A stretch of 64,000 nucleotides of DNA from Anaerolineales bacterium (GTDB taxonomy: Bacteria; Chloroflexota; Anaerolineae; Anaerolineales; E44-bin32), in assembly GCA_016927115.1 (NCBI GenBank), contig JAFGNH010000025.1:1-64000 (forward strand). The letters are read 5' to 3'. The notes under the pieces are model-generated. The model worked only from the letters and a program-made list of their open reading frames with translations, did no database searches and was not told the DNA's origin. The position numbers and the translations under genes are program-made. Below, piece after piece: positions 22,180-30,941 of the stretch (positions within the stretch are counted from its first letter, which is position 1; every line of letters begins with the position of its first letter).

Positions 22180-22239
22180 CATTTGCTTTTTTTGCTAAAC
22201 TGGGCTAGGATGTGCTCCCTTCAAACAGGAGGGCGATCA

Positions 22240-22566
22240 GTGCAGCCTATAGAGATTCAGGTTCAAAAGGCACAGAAAACAGTTCGCATTCAGTGGGAAA
22301 ACGGCGAAGAGAAGCGGTATAGTTTCTCTGCTCTGCGGACTCACTGCCCCTGTGCAGATTGCAGGGTGGAACGGGAGAGAAATGCCCGGGGCGGTCAACT
22401 GCAAATCCCCTTGAGAATGAATGATTGGACTGATCTGGATCGAGTGGAATTAGTCGGAAATTACGCACTGCGCATATATTGGAAAGATGGGCATCAACAT
22501 GGAATTTACTCATGGGACGTTCTCTATGGCATTCCATCGAAGCCCAGCGAGGAAAAGGAGTCGTAG
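22240..22566 (+). CDS. DUF971 family protein
   Basis: A 108-residue protein of the DUF971 / gamma-butyrobetaine-hydroxylase N-terminal-like family, linked to Fe-S cluster assembly in other bacteria. The conserved core is IQWENGEEKRYSFSALR, then HCPCADCRVER (three Cys) and the C-terminal WKDGHQHGIYSW segment. The start chosen is GTG at 22240, seven nt after AGGAGGG (22227-22233); an ATG at 22210 is an alternative. Four bases separate it from the next gene. Confidence 0.82.
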   Translation: MQPIEIQVQKAQKTVRIQWENGEEKRYSFSALRTHCPCADCRVERERNARGGQLQIPLRMNDWTDLDRVELVGNYALRIYWKDGHQHGIYSWDVLYGIPSKPSEEKES

Positions 22567-22569
22567 AGA

Positions 22570-23127
22570 GTGTCGGATCCCTTAGATGAGCTGTTGGTAT
22601 ACGCTGAGCGTTCCTATATCCGTATGGAGGCGGAGCAGATAATCAGCGAATGCCTGCGGATAGGCGATGAAAGTGATTTTAACCATCTTATACAGCGGCT
22701 CTTTCTGGCGGGTTCATCGTCTATAGGGATATTAAGGGACATTCTGGAAGAAATTCGGATCAAGAAAAACGCTCTCAACAAGGAAAGTCTTGGGGTTCGT
22801 CAGGGCTTGCTGGATTCAATGGTTGAATTGGGCGTTGATTTTCCCCTCAGTTTTCTCTCAGAAAATCCGGAACATCTATTCCTTGTCCGTGAAAACCATT
22901 TGTTTGAGGATATCGCCTCTGCGGCTCCCATGCTGGATGAACGAAGCGTACATTTAGTGCAGGATATCTGCCGTGATGCCAGGGACCGGATTCGAATTCT
23001 AGCCAAACGGCTGAGCATGCTGAATACACTGGAGCGCACAGTCCGTGATTGGATGTCCAGTCTGGCGTATCAGGCAACGCGATCCAGGGATGATAATTTA
23101 CGATCACATACAGATCTTCCGATGTAA
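22570..23127 (+). CDS. Unrecognised helical protein
   Basis: A 185-residue soluble protein, mostly alpha-helical and acidic in the first half, with no Cys pairs other than isolated ones, no signal peptide and no known catalytic motif. It starts with GTG at 22570, three bases after the DUF971 stop, so it belongs to the same transcript, and it ends at a strong terminator. Possibly a DnaK-like or Fe-S accessory factor by neighbourhood, but nothing in the sequence shows it. Confidence 0.7.
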   Translation: MSDPLDELLVYAERSYIRMEAEQIISECLRIGDESDFNHLIQRLFLAGSSSIGILRDILEEIRIKKNALNKESLGVRQGLLDSMVELGVDFPLSFLSENPEHLFLVRENHLFEDIASAAPMLDERSVHLVQDICRDARDRIRILAKRLSMLNTLERTVRDWMSSLAYQATRSRDDNLRSHTDLPM

Positions 23128-23149
23128 TAAAAGAGATCGGGAAAAACAA

Positions 23150-23176
23150 AAAAGCCGCTGCACTTCAGCGGCTTTT
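23150..23176. terminator. Bidirectional terminator
   Basis: 11-bp perfect stem AAAAGCCGCTG (23150-23160) with 23166-23176 and a 5-nt loop; T-rich on both strands. It ends the plus-strand operon and the minus-strand NarL-type regulator gene. Confidence 0.88.
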
Positions 23177-23201
23177 TGCTTTTAAGTGGCATGGATTGAG
23201 A

Positions 23202-23855
23202 TTATAAGTAGTCTTTCAGGTTATGTTCGACTGCATATGCAGCAGCCTCAGCGCGGTTGCGGACATTCAGTTTGGATAGAATACTGCTGACGTAATTACG
23301 AACGGTTCCCTCTCCAAGAAAGAGCATCTCGGCAATCTGGCGGTTGGTTCTACCCTCGGAGACCAGTTGGAGAACATGCATTTCCTGCTGGGTCAGGTCA
23401 GAAAATGCCGAAGCTTCTTCCTCCCGGGCGGCTTTACGGACTTCCTGGAATACCCGCTGTGTTACTGCAGGATCCAGCAGTGCTTCTCCCCTTCCAACCG
23501 CTTCAATGGCGTTGATCAGGTCATCTCCTCCAATTTGCTTAAGGACATAACCGGCGGCGCCGGCGCGGATTGCTGAGAACAGCATTTCATCTTCAGCGTA
23601 CGAAGTCAGCATGATAACGCGGGTTTTTGGGTATTTATTGGTAATTTCCTGACAGGCTTCAATACCAGAGCCACCTTTTAACCGGATATCCATGACGATG
23701 ACATCGGGTTTGTGGGATTGAGTTTTTTCGATAGCTTCTCTGGCGGTGGCTGCTTCAGCAACAACTTCCAAGTTTGGATTCTTATCCAGCAGCGCACGTA
23801 AGCCAAGTCGAACAACTTCATGGTCATCAACTAAAAGGATGCGTTGGCGTGCCAC
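23202..23855 (-). CDS. NarL/DevR-type response regulator
   Basis: A 217-residue regulator: receiver domain with acidic pair DD10-11, phosphoacceptor Asp56 (VIVMD), Thr/Ser and Lys positions (MLTS, YVLK), then a LuxR-type HTH ([22 protein letters not shown]...[11 protein letters not shown]). It starts at GTG 23855. It is monocistronic with its own promoter and terminator; a 14-bp palindrome touches the -35 box. The cognate kinase is not adjacent; the soluble GAF-PAS kinase at 14-16 kb is a candidate only by proximity. Confidence 0.94.
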   Translation of the reverse strand: MARQRILLVDDHEVVRLGLRALLDKNPNLEVVAEAATAREAIEKTQSHKPDVIVMDIRLKGGSGIEACQEITNKYPKTRVIMLTSYAEDEMLFSAIRAGAAGYVLKQIGGDDLINAIEAVGRGEALLDPAVTQRVFQEVRKAAREEEASAFSDLTQQEMHVLQLVSEGRTNRQIAEMLFLGEGTVRNYVSSILSKLNVRNRAEAAAYAVEHNLKDYL

Positions 23856-23896
23856 AGGGCTTCCTTTCCAGGTTCCTATGAATTTAATTCAGTTTT

Positions 23897-23925
23897 ATTC
23901 TACTTTAGCTGGATTCAGTCAGCAA
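23897..23925 (-). promoter_or_regulatory. Promoter of the NarL-type regulator gene
   Basis: On the minus strand TTGCTG (23925-23920), 17 bp, TAGAAT (23902-23897); start site about 35 nt before the GTG. Confidence 0.55.
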
Positions 23926-23939
23926 GGGGCAGCTGCCCC
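23926..23939. promoter_or_regulatory. 14-bp perfect palindrome, possible operator
   Basis: GGGGCAGCTGCCCC, directly next to the -35 box of the regulator's promoter. No loop and no T-run, so it is not a normal terminator; the placement fits binding of a dimeric protein, perhaps the regulator itself. Confidence 0.5.
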
Positions 23940-23977
23940 GCATATACAGGAAGGATCTGCATATGAGGCCTGGTTGA

Positions 23978-24703
23978 TCATGCTTTTTCTGACGCATGTG
24001 CCCGGCGGTAATCAACAAACCTGTAGCCGACACCGCGTTCTGTAAGAATGTATTGTGGATTGGAGGGATCTAATTCGAGTTTTTGACGCAGATAGTTGAT
24101 ATAAAGCCGAAGATAGTGCGTCTCATCCCTGTACTCATAACCCCATACTTTTGCCAGCAGCTGCTCATGAGGGACAACCCAACCGGCATTCTGCACAAGG
24201 TGGTAAAGCAGTTTATACTCCGTGGGTCGCAGCTTTACCAACTGTCTATCAACCCAAATTTCTCGCCGGTCAAAATCAATTTTAAGGCGGTCATCTACCT
24301 GAATGAGGTCATGCTGAGCTGGGCCGGGGAGCTCGGTCCGGCGAAGTACAGCCCGGACTCGGCTGACCAGCTCACGCGGGCTGAATGGTTTTGTGATGTA
24401 ATCATCCGCCCCAAGCTCAAGCCCGCGTATCTTATCTTCCTCTTCGCCTTTTGCTGTAAGCATGATGACAGGAACCGAGGATAGGTCGCGGATCATTCGC
24501 AGTGTTTCAAAACCGTCCAGATCCGGCATCATGATATCAAGCAGAATCAGATCCGGCATCTTATCGCGCAGTTTCTCAAGGGCGAGTGATCCGGATAAGG
24601 CTTCATAGACTTCAAATCCATCATGTTCGAGATTTAATCGAATGAAATGGATCATTCGCGGTTCATCATCAACCACGAGAATTCTTCTACGTGTTCTGGC
24701 CAT
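23978..24703 (-). CDS. OmpR/PhoB-type response regulator
   Basis: A 241-residue regulator: receiver domain (ILVVDDEP, phosphoacceptor in [29 protein letters not shown]) followed by a winged-helix DNA-binding domain ([17 protein letters not shown]...LRQKLE...[13 protein letters not shown]). The ATG at 24703 gives the normal [15 protein letters not shown] start; the frame is open 22 codons further but runs into the preceding gene. It is the last gene of the kinase/phosphatase/FHA operon, which suggests cross-talk between Ser/Thr and two-component signalling. No histidine kinase is adjacent. Confidence 0.92.
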   Translation of the reverse strand: MARTRRRILVVDDEPRMIHFIRLNLEHDGFEVYEALSGSLALEKLRDKMPDLILLDIMMPDLDGFETLRMIRDLSSVPVIMLTAKGEEEDKIRGLELGADDYITKPFSPRELVSRVRAVLRRTELPGPAQHDLIQVDDRLKIDFDRREIWVDRQLVKLRPTEYKLLYHLVQNAGWVVPHEQLLAKVWGYEYRDETHYLRLYINYLRQKLELDPSNPQYILTERGVGYRFVDYRRAHASEKA

Positions 24704-24713
24704 AAAACTGTGA

Positions 24714-24956
24714 TTACTCCCGGATGAAACTGATGATATCCTCCTCCTCTGCAGTGGGGAGAAGCTCAATATAGTTGATGCGGTGGAACGGAAGGATTAT
24801 CGATACCACATTCTCGAGGACATGGGGCAGGTCTTTTCCATCTCGGCGGCGGGGATTATTCAATGTGATGAAACTATCTGTTGCGCCTGGAAAATCTTCG
24901 ACCTCTGCCCGAATAGGGTCTTCATTACTGACATGGACAAGTACAGGTATAGGCAT
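24714..24956 (-). CDS. Small protein of unknown function in the phospho-signalling operon
   Basis: An 80-residue acidic protein with alternating hydrophobic strands and a conserved-looking core ([27 protein letters not shown] is the central stretch, about residues 27-53). No TM helix or Cys. AAGGAA precedes its ATG, and it lies 10 bp from both neighbours, so it is very likely translated. It reads like a small beta-rich accessory protein for the FHA or VWA partner; this is a guess. Confidence 0.65.
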   Translation of the reverse strand: MPIPVLVHVSNEDPIRAEVEDFPGATDSFITLNNPRRRDGKDLPHVLENVVSIILPFHRINYIELLPTAEEEDIISFIRE

Positions 24957-24966
24957 GGAGTTCCTT

Positions 24967-25479
24967 TCACCTTAAGCGGGTAATCAACTGCAGGCGCATC
25001 CGCCCCAATTGAAGAATATCACCATGGCGGATAGGGAAGGGGCGTTGAGGTTCAAGAAAATGACCATTAACCAGGGTGCCATTGGAGCTGTCGAGGTCAA
25101 TCATATAAATACCCTCACTTGTGAGGCGGATTTCTGCATGGATTCTTGATACCCCGTAATCATAAGCATCATATGCTGTCAGATCCACGTCTGGCATAAT
25201 TGCCTGGTTCTTTTTTGTCCTTCCCAGCGTATAATTATTGCGACCGACCAGAGAAAGAATATCACCAGATTTGATCTCCTTCAACCCCAGCAATGCACCA
25301 GACTCCAGAACCGGACCTTCCGGTGTTGTCGGTTTGGTTACAACAGCTTCACGGTCGATCGATTCACGTGTAACTCTTATCGTGGGCATGGAGGAGAGGT
25401 GAACCAGGCGTGTTCCACATTCGCTGCAGAATATGGTTCCAACAAACTCCTGATGCCCACAATTAGGACACCTGATCAT
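24967..25479 (-). CDS. Zinc-ribbon FHA-domain protein
   Basis: A 170-residue protein that starts with a short zinc ribbon (CPNC...CSEC) and ends with a forkhead-associated domain (YTLGR, SRIHAEIRL, DSSNGTLVNG), a phosphothreonine reader. Its ATG overlaps the stop of the VWA gene by 4 bp (ATGA), so the two are coupled. The natural partners are the Ser/Thr kinase and PP2C phosphatase of the same operon. Confidence 0.93.
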   Translation of the reverse strand: MIRCPNCGHQEFVGTIFCSECGTRLVHLSSMPTIRVTRESIDREAVVTKPTTPEGPVLESGALLGLKEIKSGDILSLVGRNNYTLGRTKKNQAIMPDVDLTAYDAYDYGVSRIHAEIRLTSEGIYMIDLDSSNGTLVNGHFLEPQRPFPIRHGDILQLGRMRLQLITRLR

Positions 25480-26954
25480 GAACCCTCCGTCTTAGCCGGA
25501 AGGAGCAGAGCACGGGTTCCATATTTCAGGAACTTGCCTCCCTGGCTGGAAAACTTGCGTGTATGTGTAACCCGGGCTGCTTCGTTCAGGGCTGCTTTCG
25601 CAAGCTCCCGCTCTCCTGCGGCAAGCAGTTGAGTAGCGAGGTTTTCCAGGCGTCGGGCTGCCTGCTGTGCCTGGCCTATTTCTGCCTCATGCCTGGCTTT
25701 CTCCTGCATTTCATAGAGAGAAATTCTGCTAATTGCCTGTGAGATATCCTGTGGCGGAGGATCCATATCAGGTTTCTCGCTGACAGGAATATCTATTTTC
25801 AGGGGCAGCGGGGTAGATTTATTATTTACTCCGAGTATATCACCATCGATTGTAAGGTGTGCCATTTCAAGATGAGAGATCTGGCCGATGGGGTGAATAA
25901 CCATCTCAAGCAGCAGCCGAATTCTACCATCCCGCGGCAGGTGGCCGAGAAGGAGGGGGAATTGATCACCAAGGGGGTGTGGATCCGGTTCCAGCCGGAA
26001 TGTGGAGCGGAGATCCACCTGCTGCGCGAATGCACCTTCGATAATAACCCGGTTGGCCACAACTTTTTCGAGATTGTGAAATATTTTACTCAGCAGGGCT
26101 GAAATAACTGAGGGCGAATCAAGGAAGAGGACATTGCCACCAGTTCTGGATGAAAGGTCATCCAGAAGCAGATCATTCCAGTCTGAACCAATTCCGAGAG
26201 AATTGATTGTTATTCCCAGATCGGCGGCTTTTTTTGCCAGGGAAATGCAGAGATCCTCATCACCATATGTTCGGCCATCGGTGAACAGAATCAGATGGTT
26301 TACACCATCCCGTAGAAACGTCTGCTGCAGAGATTCCATACTCAAATACAATCCCTGCCCGATTTCAGTACCTCCTCCTGCCTGCAGCAGGCTTAATCTC
26401 GCTCTGGCAGTTGTGATTTCCTGTGCCTGGTCTGCTGAAACAATCACTTCAGCCTTATCCGAAAAAGCAACCACTGTTGCCCGGTCATCTCTTTCAAGAC
26501 TCTCGAGGATTCGGATGGTAGCTGAACGGACCTGATCCAGGCGAGGACCGCGCATGGAGGTTGACTTATCAATCACGATGCAGACATTAATGGGTGGGCG
26601 GAAAACGGGAATGTTTTCCGATGGTTTAATATCAAGCAGTAAATAGTGAACCTGTGGTTCTCCTAACTGCAGCAGACACTTACGACTGCTCTGGACCTCG
26701 CAAGTATAGCTTGCATCTTCAATCTTCTCTTGCTCGGTTTCCATCAGCTCCTGGTCGTAAGCGATTCGTAATTCCAGATCAGTCAGAGTCTCGTAAGCCT
26801 GGTTGATCAGCAGAAAACGCTCCGTTGCGTCAGCTTCCTTACTGGTGTCAGGATGGATTGCACGGGCAGCGTTTCGATACGCATGCCGAATCGTTTCAGG
26901 ATCCGCGTCTCTAGGGACATTGAGTAGACTGTAATAATCTATCTCCCCCGTCAA
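25476..26954 (-). CDS. J-domain/von Willebrand factor A protein
   Basis: A 492-residue cytosolic fusion. Residues 5-70 are a DnaJ-type J domain with the HPD tripeptide at 34-36; residues about 120-300 form a VWA domain with a full MIDAS motif (D129, S131, S133; later T and D in GGGTEIGQG and LFTDGRTYGD); the rest is a beta-rich and then helical region. VWA proteins next to kinase/FHA genes often act as assembly scaffolds; the J domain would let it recruit DnaK. The start is TTG at 26954, seven nt after GGAGG. Confidence 0.88.
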   Translation of the reverse strand: MTGEIDYYSLLNVPRDADPETIRHAYRNAARAIHPDTSKEADATERFLLINQAYETLTDLELRIAYDQELMETEQEKIEDASYTCEVQSSRKCLLQLGEPQVHYLLLDIKPSENIPVFRPPINVCIVIDKSTSMRGPRLDQVRSATIRILESLERDDRATVVAFSDKAEVIVSADQAQEITTARARLSLLQAGGGTEIGQGLYLSMESLQQTFLRDGVNHLILFTDGRTYGDEDLCISLAKKAADLGITINSLGIGSDWNDLLLDDLSSRTGGNVLFLDSPSVISALLSKIFHNLEKVVANRVIIEGAFAQQVDLRSTFRLEPDPHPLGDQFPLLLGHLPRDGRIRLLLEMVIHPIGQISHLEMAHLTIDGDILGVNNKSTPLPLKIDIPVSEKPDMDPPPQDISQAISRISLYEMQEKARHEAEIGQAQQAARRLENLATQLLAAGERELAKAALNEAARVTHTRKFSSQGGKFLKYGTRALLLPAKTEGS

Positions 26955-26972
26955 TGTGACACCTCCATTGGA

Positions 26973-27896
26973 TTAGGAAGGCGGGAAGTAAACAAGAATC
27001 ACCGAAATGTTATCCGGTCCACCAGCGGTATTGGCGGCAAGGACCAGATCATTGCACGCCTGCTGCAGTGTAGGGGCATCATTGATGATCTTATGAATCT
27101 GGTGATCATCGACAACCCCCCACAAACCATCTGAGCAAAGGATTAATGTTGCATCCTGAGGCGCTGGGTGTGTAATGATATCAATTTCAAGATTCGCTCC
27201 CTGGCCGATTGCCCTGTAGAGTACATTGCGCTGCGGGTGGACTGCTGCTTCTTCCACAGTGATCTGACCCAGTTCACAGAGACGTTCAACCAGCGAGTGA
27301 TCCCGTGTGAGCTGCTTTATGGAATCCTTGGAGCAAACGTAGGCCCGGCTGTCTCCAACATGACCGATGGTTATATGATTTCCCATGTAAAGCACGGTGG
27401 TCAGGGTTGTGCCACCACCGGGAACTTTTTCAACGACATTCAGATTGGAATCTTCCATTGCTTCACGCACAAGTTCCTGCAGAGGCTGATTTTCTGTGTC
27501 CGAACTTGAGTTATAGAGATGCAGGAAGACCTTATCAACCAGGTGGCTGACAACTGTGTTGATTGAAATGGCGCTTGCCAGTTCACCGGCTCGATGGCCG
27601 CCCATGCCATCAGCGATAATGTACAGACCGAATACAGATGGCAGTTCCTGTCCCTCTGAATTGGTATGCATGAAAAACAGGGAGTCTTCGTTATGGCTTC
27701 TCTCCAGACCTGTTGACTGAGCACTTGCGGCGATAATCCGTTTTTGCGGAAGTTCTGCAGCAAGGATTTGCTGTGCCTGTGGGTTCAGTGGCGCAGTGTC
27801 AAGACTATCAGGGGCAGGGGTTTTCCCCGCTTTTCCGGATCTGCCCAGAAGGTGCTGCAGGGCACGAAGTAATGGATTTGCAGCTATTTTTGCCAT
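26973..27896 (-). CDS. PP2C-type Ser/Thr protein phosphatase
   Basis: A 307-residue metal-dependent phosphatase. Metal ligands and core motifs are complete: SHNEDS, IIADGMGGHRAGE, GHVGDSRAY, LILCSDGLWG and GGPDNISVILV. A 60-residue N-terminal extension with no known domain precedes the catalytic part. The ATG at 27896 is chosen for its GAGG site; an ATG at 27911 right after the kinase stop is possible. It sits just downstream of the Ser/Thr kinase gene and should reverse its phosphorylation. Confidence 0.93.
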   Translation of the reverse strand: MAKIAANPLLRALQHLLGRSGKAGKTPAPDSLDTAPLNPQAQQILAAELPQKRIIAASAQSTGLERSHNEDSLFFMHTNSEGQELPSVFGLYIIADGMGGHRAGELASAISINTVVSHLVDKVFLHLYNSSSDTENQPLQELVREAMEDSNLNVVEKVPGGGTTLTTVLYMGNHITIGHVGDSRAYVCSKDSIKQLTRDHSLVERLCELGQITVEEAAVHPQRNVLYRAIGQGANLEIDIITHPAPQDATLILCSDGLWGVVDDHQIHKIINDAPTLQQACNDLVLAANTAGGPDNISVILVYFPPS

Positions 27897-27914
27897 AAAT
27901 ACTTGCCTCATTAG

Positions 27915-29801
27915 TTAGGTCAGTAAAGCATACAATTTATGATCAAGCGAACCTACGTACAGTGTACGTGTAATTTCATCTATAAAAGCTGTGCCTGTAA
28001 TCGGTCCGTTAGTCCTGAATTTCCAGCGCAGTCTTCCCGAGCGCATATCAAGACAGTACATTGCGCCATCAACAGATCCAATATACACCGAATCCTCTAC
28101 AATGACAGGTGTTGCTGTAACCTGGTGTTCGGTTTTGTAGCGCCAGATTTCATGACTTGAGGATGCATCTATGCAGTATACATGACCATCAGCACAACCA
28201 GTATATATTTTACCTTCAGAATACACCGGGGATGAAACAATCTGGCGTCCCATCCTGAAGCGCCACAATTGCCAGCCGGCTTCTGCTTCCACTGCGTACA
28301 GGGTCCAGTCCAGGGATCCGAAGTAGAGAATCCCGTCTACTATGATAGGGGAAGATGTAATTGCCCGTTTCGCATGAAAACGCCATTTCATCTCGCCTCG
28401 GAAATCAAAGGAATAAAAATCGCCGGTCTCACAACCAAAAAACACACGGTCTTCAATAACCAGTGGAGTGGAGCGAATGGCACTTGCTGCATTTGCCCTC
28501 CAGGCGCGTTGCCCTGAGAGCATATTTACGACGTGCATAGAACTGTCGTCTGATCCGAAAAAGAGATGATTCTCATATATGACAGGGGAAGAACGAATCG
28601 GGCCTTCTGTATAGTAGGACCATATTATCTGACCGCTGCTTAAAGATACGGCATACATGCGGTGGTCTTCCGATCCAAAGAAAACCATATCGTCATATGC
28701 CGTAGGCTTGGTGGCGATACCGCCTTCGGTTGCATATTTCCAGAGGAATTTCCCCGATTTTGCATCCAGTGCATACAGGTTGTTGTCGTAACACCCAATG
28801 AGGACTGCACCTTCGTGAACAAGTGGAGAAGCGCGAAGCTCATCCTCGCATTCGAAGGACCACAGTTCTTTTACGTCTCCCTCACGGGCGAGCGCGGTTT
28901 TCAACTTCACCGAATGGAGGATTCCTGTATCAGTGGCAACGCCCAGGAGGGCTTGCTTGAACATCTCTGTACTCGGATAACGGTCTTTAGGATCATACGC
29001 GAGGGAGATTTTTATAGCTTCCTCAAGCTGTAAAGAAACTGCTGAATTTATTGACCGGATCGGGCGTTCGGCAAATGAGAAGGGTGGCTCTGCTCGCGGG
29101 TCCCGCTTTGTAAGCAAATGATGGAGTGTTGCTCCAAGTGCATAGATATCACCAGGAGGTGATGCTTCGCCGCGGTATTGTTCCGGAGGCGAATAACCCT
29201 CCGTACCAATCATGGTGCCTTTTTCCCCGGGTTGGAAGTTCCGTGCTATGCCAAAATCGATAAGGCGGATGTGACTCAGTTGATCGATCATGACATTGGA
29301 TGGTTTCATATCACGAAAGACAATCGGTTGCGGCTTGTGATTGTGGATATAACTCAAAACATCGCAGAGTTCGATGCCCCAGGATATCACTTGCTCCTCA
29401 TCCAGAAAGCCCTCAGTTCCTTTGAGAATAGCCTCCAGGTCCTTCCCCTCAATAAATTCCATGACAAGGTATGAGCTGTTTTCATGGCTGAAATAATCAT
29501 AAATGCGGGGGATAGCAGGATGGGAGAGTGTCGCCAGCATATCTGACTCACGCTCAAAATTCTTGATGATCATCTCATGCATGGTTGGATCCGAAGCAAG
29601 ATTGATCATTTCCTTTACGGCTACAAGTTTTGTCACATTGGGGAAATGTAAATCACGACCTTTATAGACCGAACTCATTCCGCCGGAGCCAATATTTCCT
29701 AGAATGAGATAACGGTCCTGTAAGGTGATACCTGGTTGGAGTTTACCAATGTGGCCGGTTGATCCGGGCACGCCTCCCAATGATCTGGTTGTCCTACGCA
29801 T
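27915..29801 (-). CDS. Ser/Thr protein kinase fused to a PQQ-type beta-propeller
   Basis: A 628-residue protein. The kinase domain (about 25-290) has IGSGGMSSVYKG, the Lys in VAVKEM, the catalytic loop FRDMKPSN (Phe in place of the usual His, Asp kept) and DFG. From about 315 to the end, seven to eight repeats with LYALDAKSGKxLWxY-type strands form a PQQ-like propeller. No TM helix or signal peptide is present, so the propeller is cytosolic. A TATAAT box on this strand at 29829-29824 may be the operon promoter; the -35 is weak. Confidence 0.93.
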   Translation of the reverse strand: MRRTTRSLGGVPGSTGHIGKLQPGITLQDRYLILGNIGSGGMSSVYKGRDLHFPNVTKLVAVKEMINLASDPTMHEMIIKNFERESDMLATLSHPAIPRIYDYFSHENSSYLVMEFIEGKDLEAILKGTEGFLDEEQVISWGIELCDVLSYIHNHKPQPIVFRDMKPSNVMIDQLSHIRLIDFGIARNFQPGEKGTMIGTEGYSPPEQYRGEASPPGDIYALGATLHHLLTKRDPRAEPPFSFAERPIRSINSAVSLQLEEAIKISLAYDPKDRYPSTEMFKQALLGVATDTGILHSVKLKTALAREGDVKELWSFECEDELRASPLVHEGAVLIGCYDNNLYALDAKSGKFLWKYATEGGIATKPTAYDDMVFFGSEDHRMYAVSLSSGQIIWSYYTEGPIRSSPVIYENHLFFGSDDSSMHVVNMLSGQRAWRANAASAIRSTPLVIEDRVFFGCETGDFYSFDFRGEMKWRFHAKRAITSSPIIVDGILYFGSLDWTLYAVEAEAGWQLWRFRMGRQIVSSPVYSEGKIYTGCADGHVYCIDASSSHEIWRYKTEHQVTATPVIVEDSVYIGSVDGAMYCLDMRSGRLRWKFRTNGPITGTAFIDEITRTLYVGSLDHKLYALLT

Positions 29802-29924
29802 GAGTCCAATTCACCATTAGTGGATTATAGCATTTCGAAAGCAAATATTAATAAATTGATAGACATATCATCACGGATAACATTAAAAAATGCAACCGTT
29901 CCGTCATGCAAGCTCAGATAGTTT

Positions 29925-30941
29925 TCAATATTGCCTGTTCAGAAGTCGTTCAGCAAGGTCGGAAAGGATAATTTTACACTCCTTGCTTGCCCCCGAACAG
30001 GTCAGGCTTTCCAGCGCCAGATTGGTATGACGATGTGCCTCTTCGAGTGTGGTTTCGCGTACCCCGGCATTGTTTAATAACTGCAGCATGGTATCCATGT
30101 CGGTTTGAGAGAAGGATGGTTTCGACCACGCCGCAGCGAAGTCAACTGAATCTCTCAAACCGAGCAGCACCGGAAGGGTCTTCTTTCTGGAGAGGATATC
30201 GGCGCCGGTAGGTTTGCCGGTCTCGCCAGAATCTCCCCAGATTCCCAGGATGTCATCGAGCAGTTGGAAAGCCATCCCGAGATGGAACCCGAATTTCTGG
30301 TAGAAAAGTGATTGGTTTTCATTCACCCCGGCAAGGACGGCCCCGATCTGACAGGAAGCTGCCAGAAGTGAGGCGGTCTTACCCTGGATCATGCGGTAAT
30401 ACTCATCGATATTAACCCCACTACGGGTTTCAAAGGTTAGATCGAGATGCTGACCTATGGTCAGCTCCAGGCTCGCATTGTTCAGGATCTGTAGAGCTGT
30501 GAGGATGGTTTCCGGAGATGAGTACTCTTTTTGCATCCGATCCAGGAACATATGAGCGAGTACGAATAGTGAATCACCGGTATTAATGGATTGAGCTGTA
30601 CCCCAGACAGCCCAGAGTGTCGGTCTGCCGCGGCGGGTATCACTTTGATCCTGGATATCATCATGGACCAGAGAAAAGTTATGAATGGTTTCAACAGCTG
30701 CTGCTGCCGGCAGAGCATCCTCCCATCGTCCGCCCGCAGCCTGGCAGCAGAGGAGTGTCAGCAGAGGGCGAACGCGTTTTCCCGAAGCTCCTTGATTGCC
30801 CTGATCCCAACCAAAGTGATGGTTGACCATTGTTTTCATCTCTGCATTGCAGGCTTCATCAAGCCATGACTGCAAGGAGAGTAGTGTATTCTCAATCGCG
30901 GTTTTCATCTTTTCAAGGGAAGCAGTATTGGTCCCAGTCAT
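29925..30941 (-). CDS. Polyprenyl (geranylgeranyl/heptaprenyl) diphosphate synthase
   Basis: A 338-residue trans-isoprenyl synthase condensing IPP with allylic diphosphates. First aspartate motif DDIQD with the RRGRPT following, second motif DDILG (FQLLDDILGIWGD), and the KPTGADI stretch. Chain length cannot be fixed from sequence. Its ATG overlaps the stop of the isomerase gene (TAATG), so IPP isomerisation and chain elongation are translationally linked. Confidence 0.92.
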   Translation of the reverse strand: MTGTNTASLEKMKTAIENTLLSLQSWLDEACNAEMKTMVNHHFGWDQGNQGASGKRVRPLLTLLCCQAAGGRWEDALPAAAAVETIHNFSLVHDDIQDQSDTRRGRPTLWAVWGTAQSINTGDSLFVLAHMFLDRMQKEYSSPETILTALQILNNASLELTIGQHLDLTFETRSGVNIDEYYRMIQGKTASLLAASCQIGAVLAGVNENQSLFYQKFGFHLGMAFQLLDDILGIWGDSGETGKPTGADILSRKKTLPVLLGLRDSVDFAAAWSKPSFSQTDMDTMLQLLNNAGVRETTLEEAHRHTNLALESLTCSGASKECKIILSDLAERLLNRQY

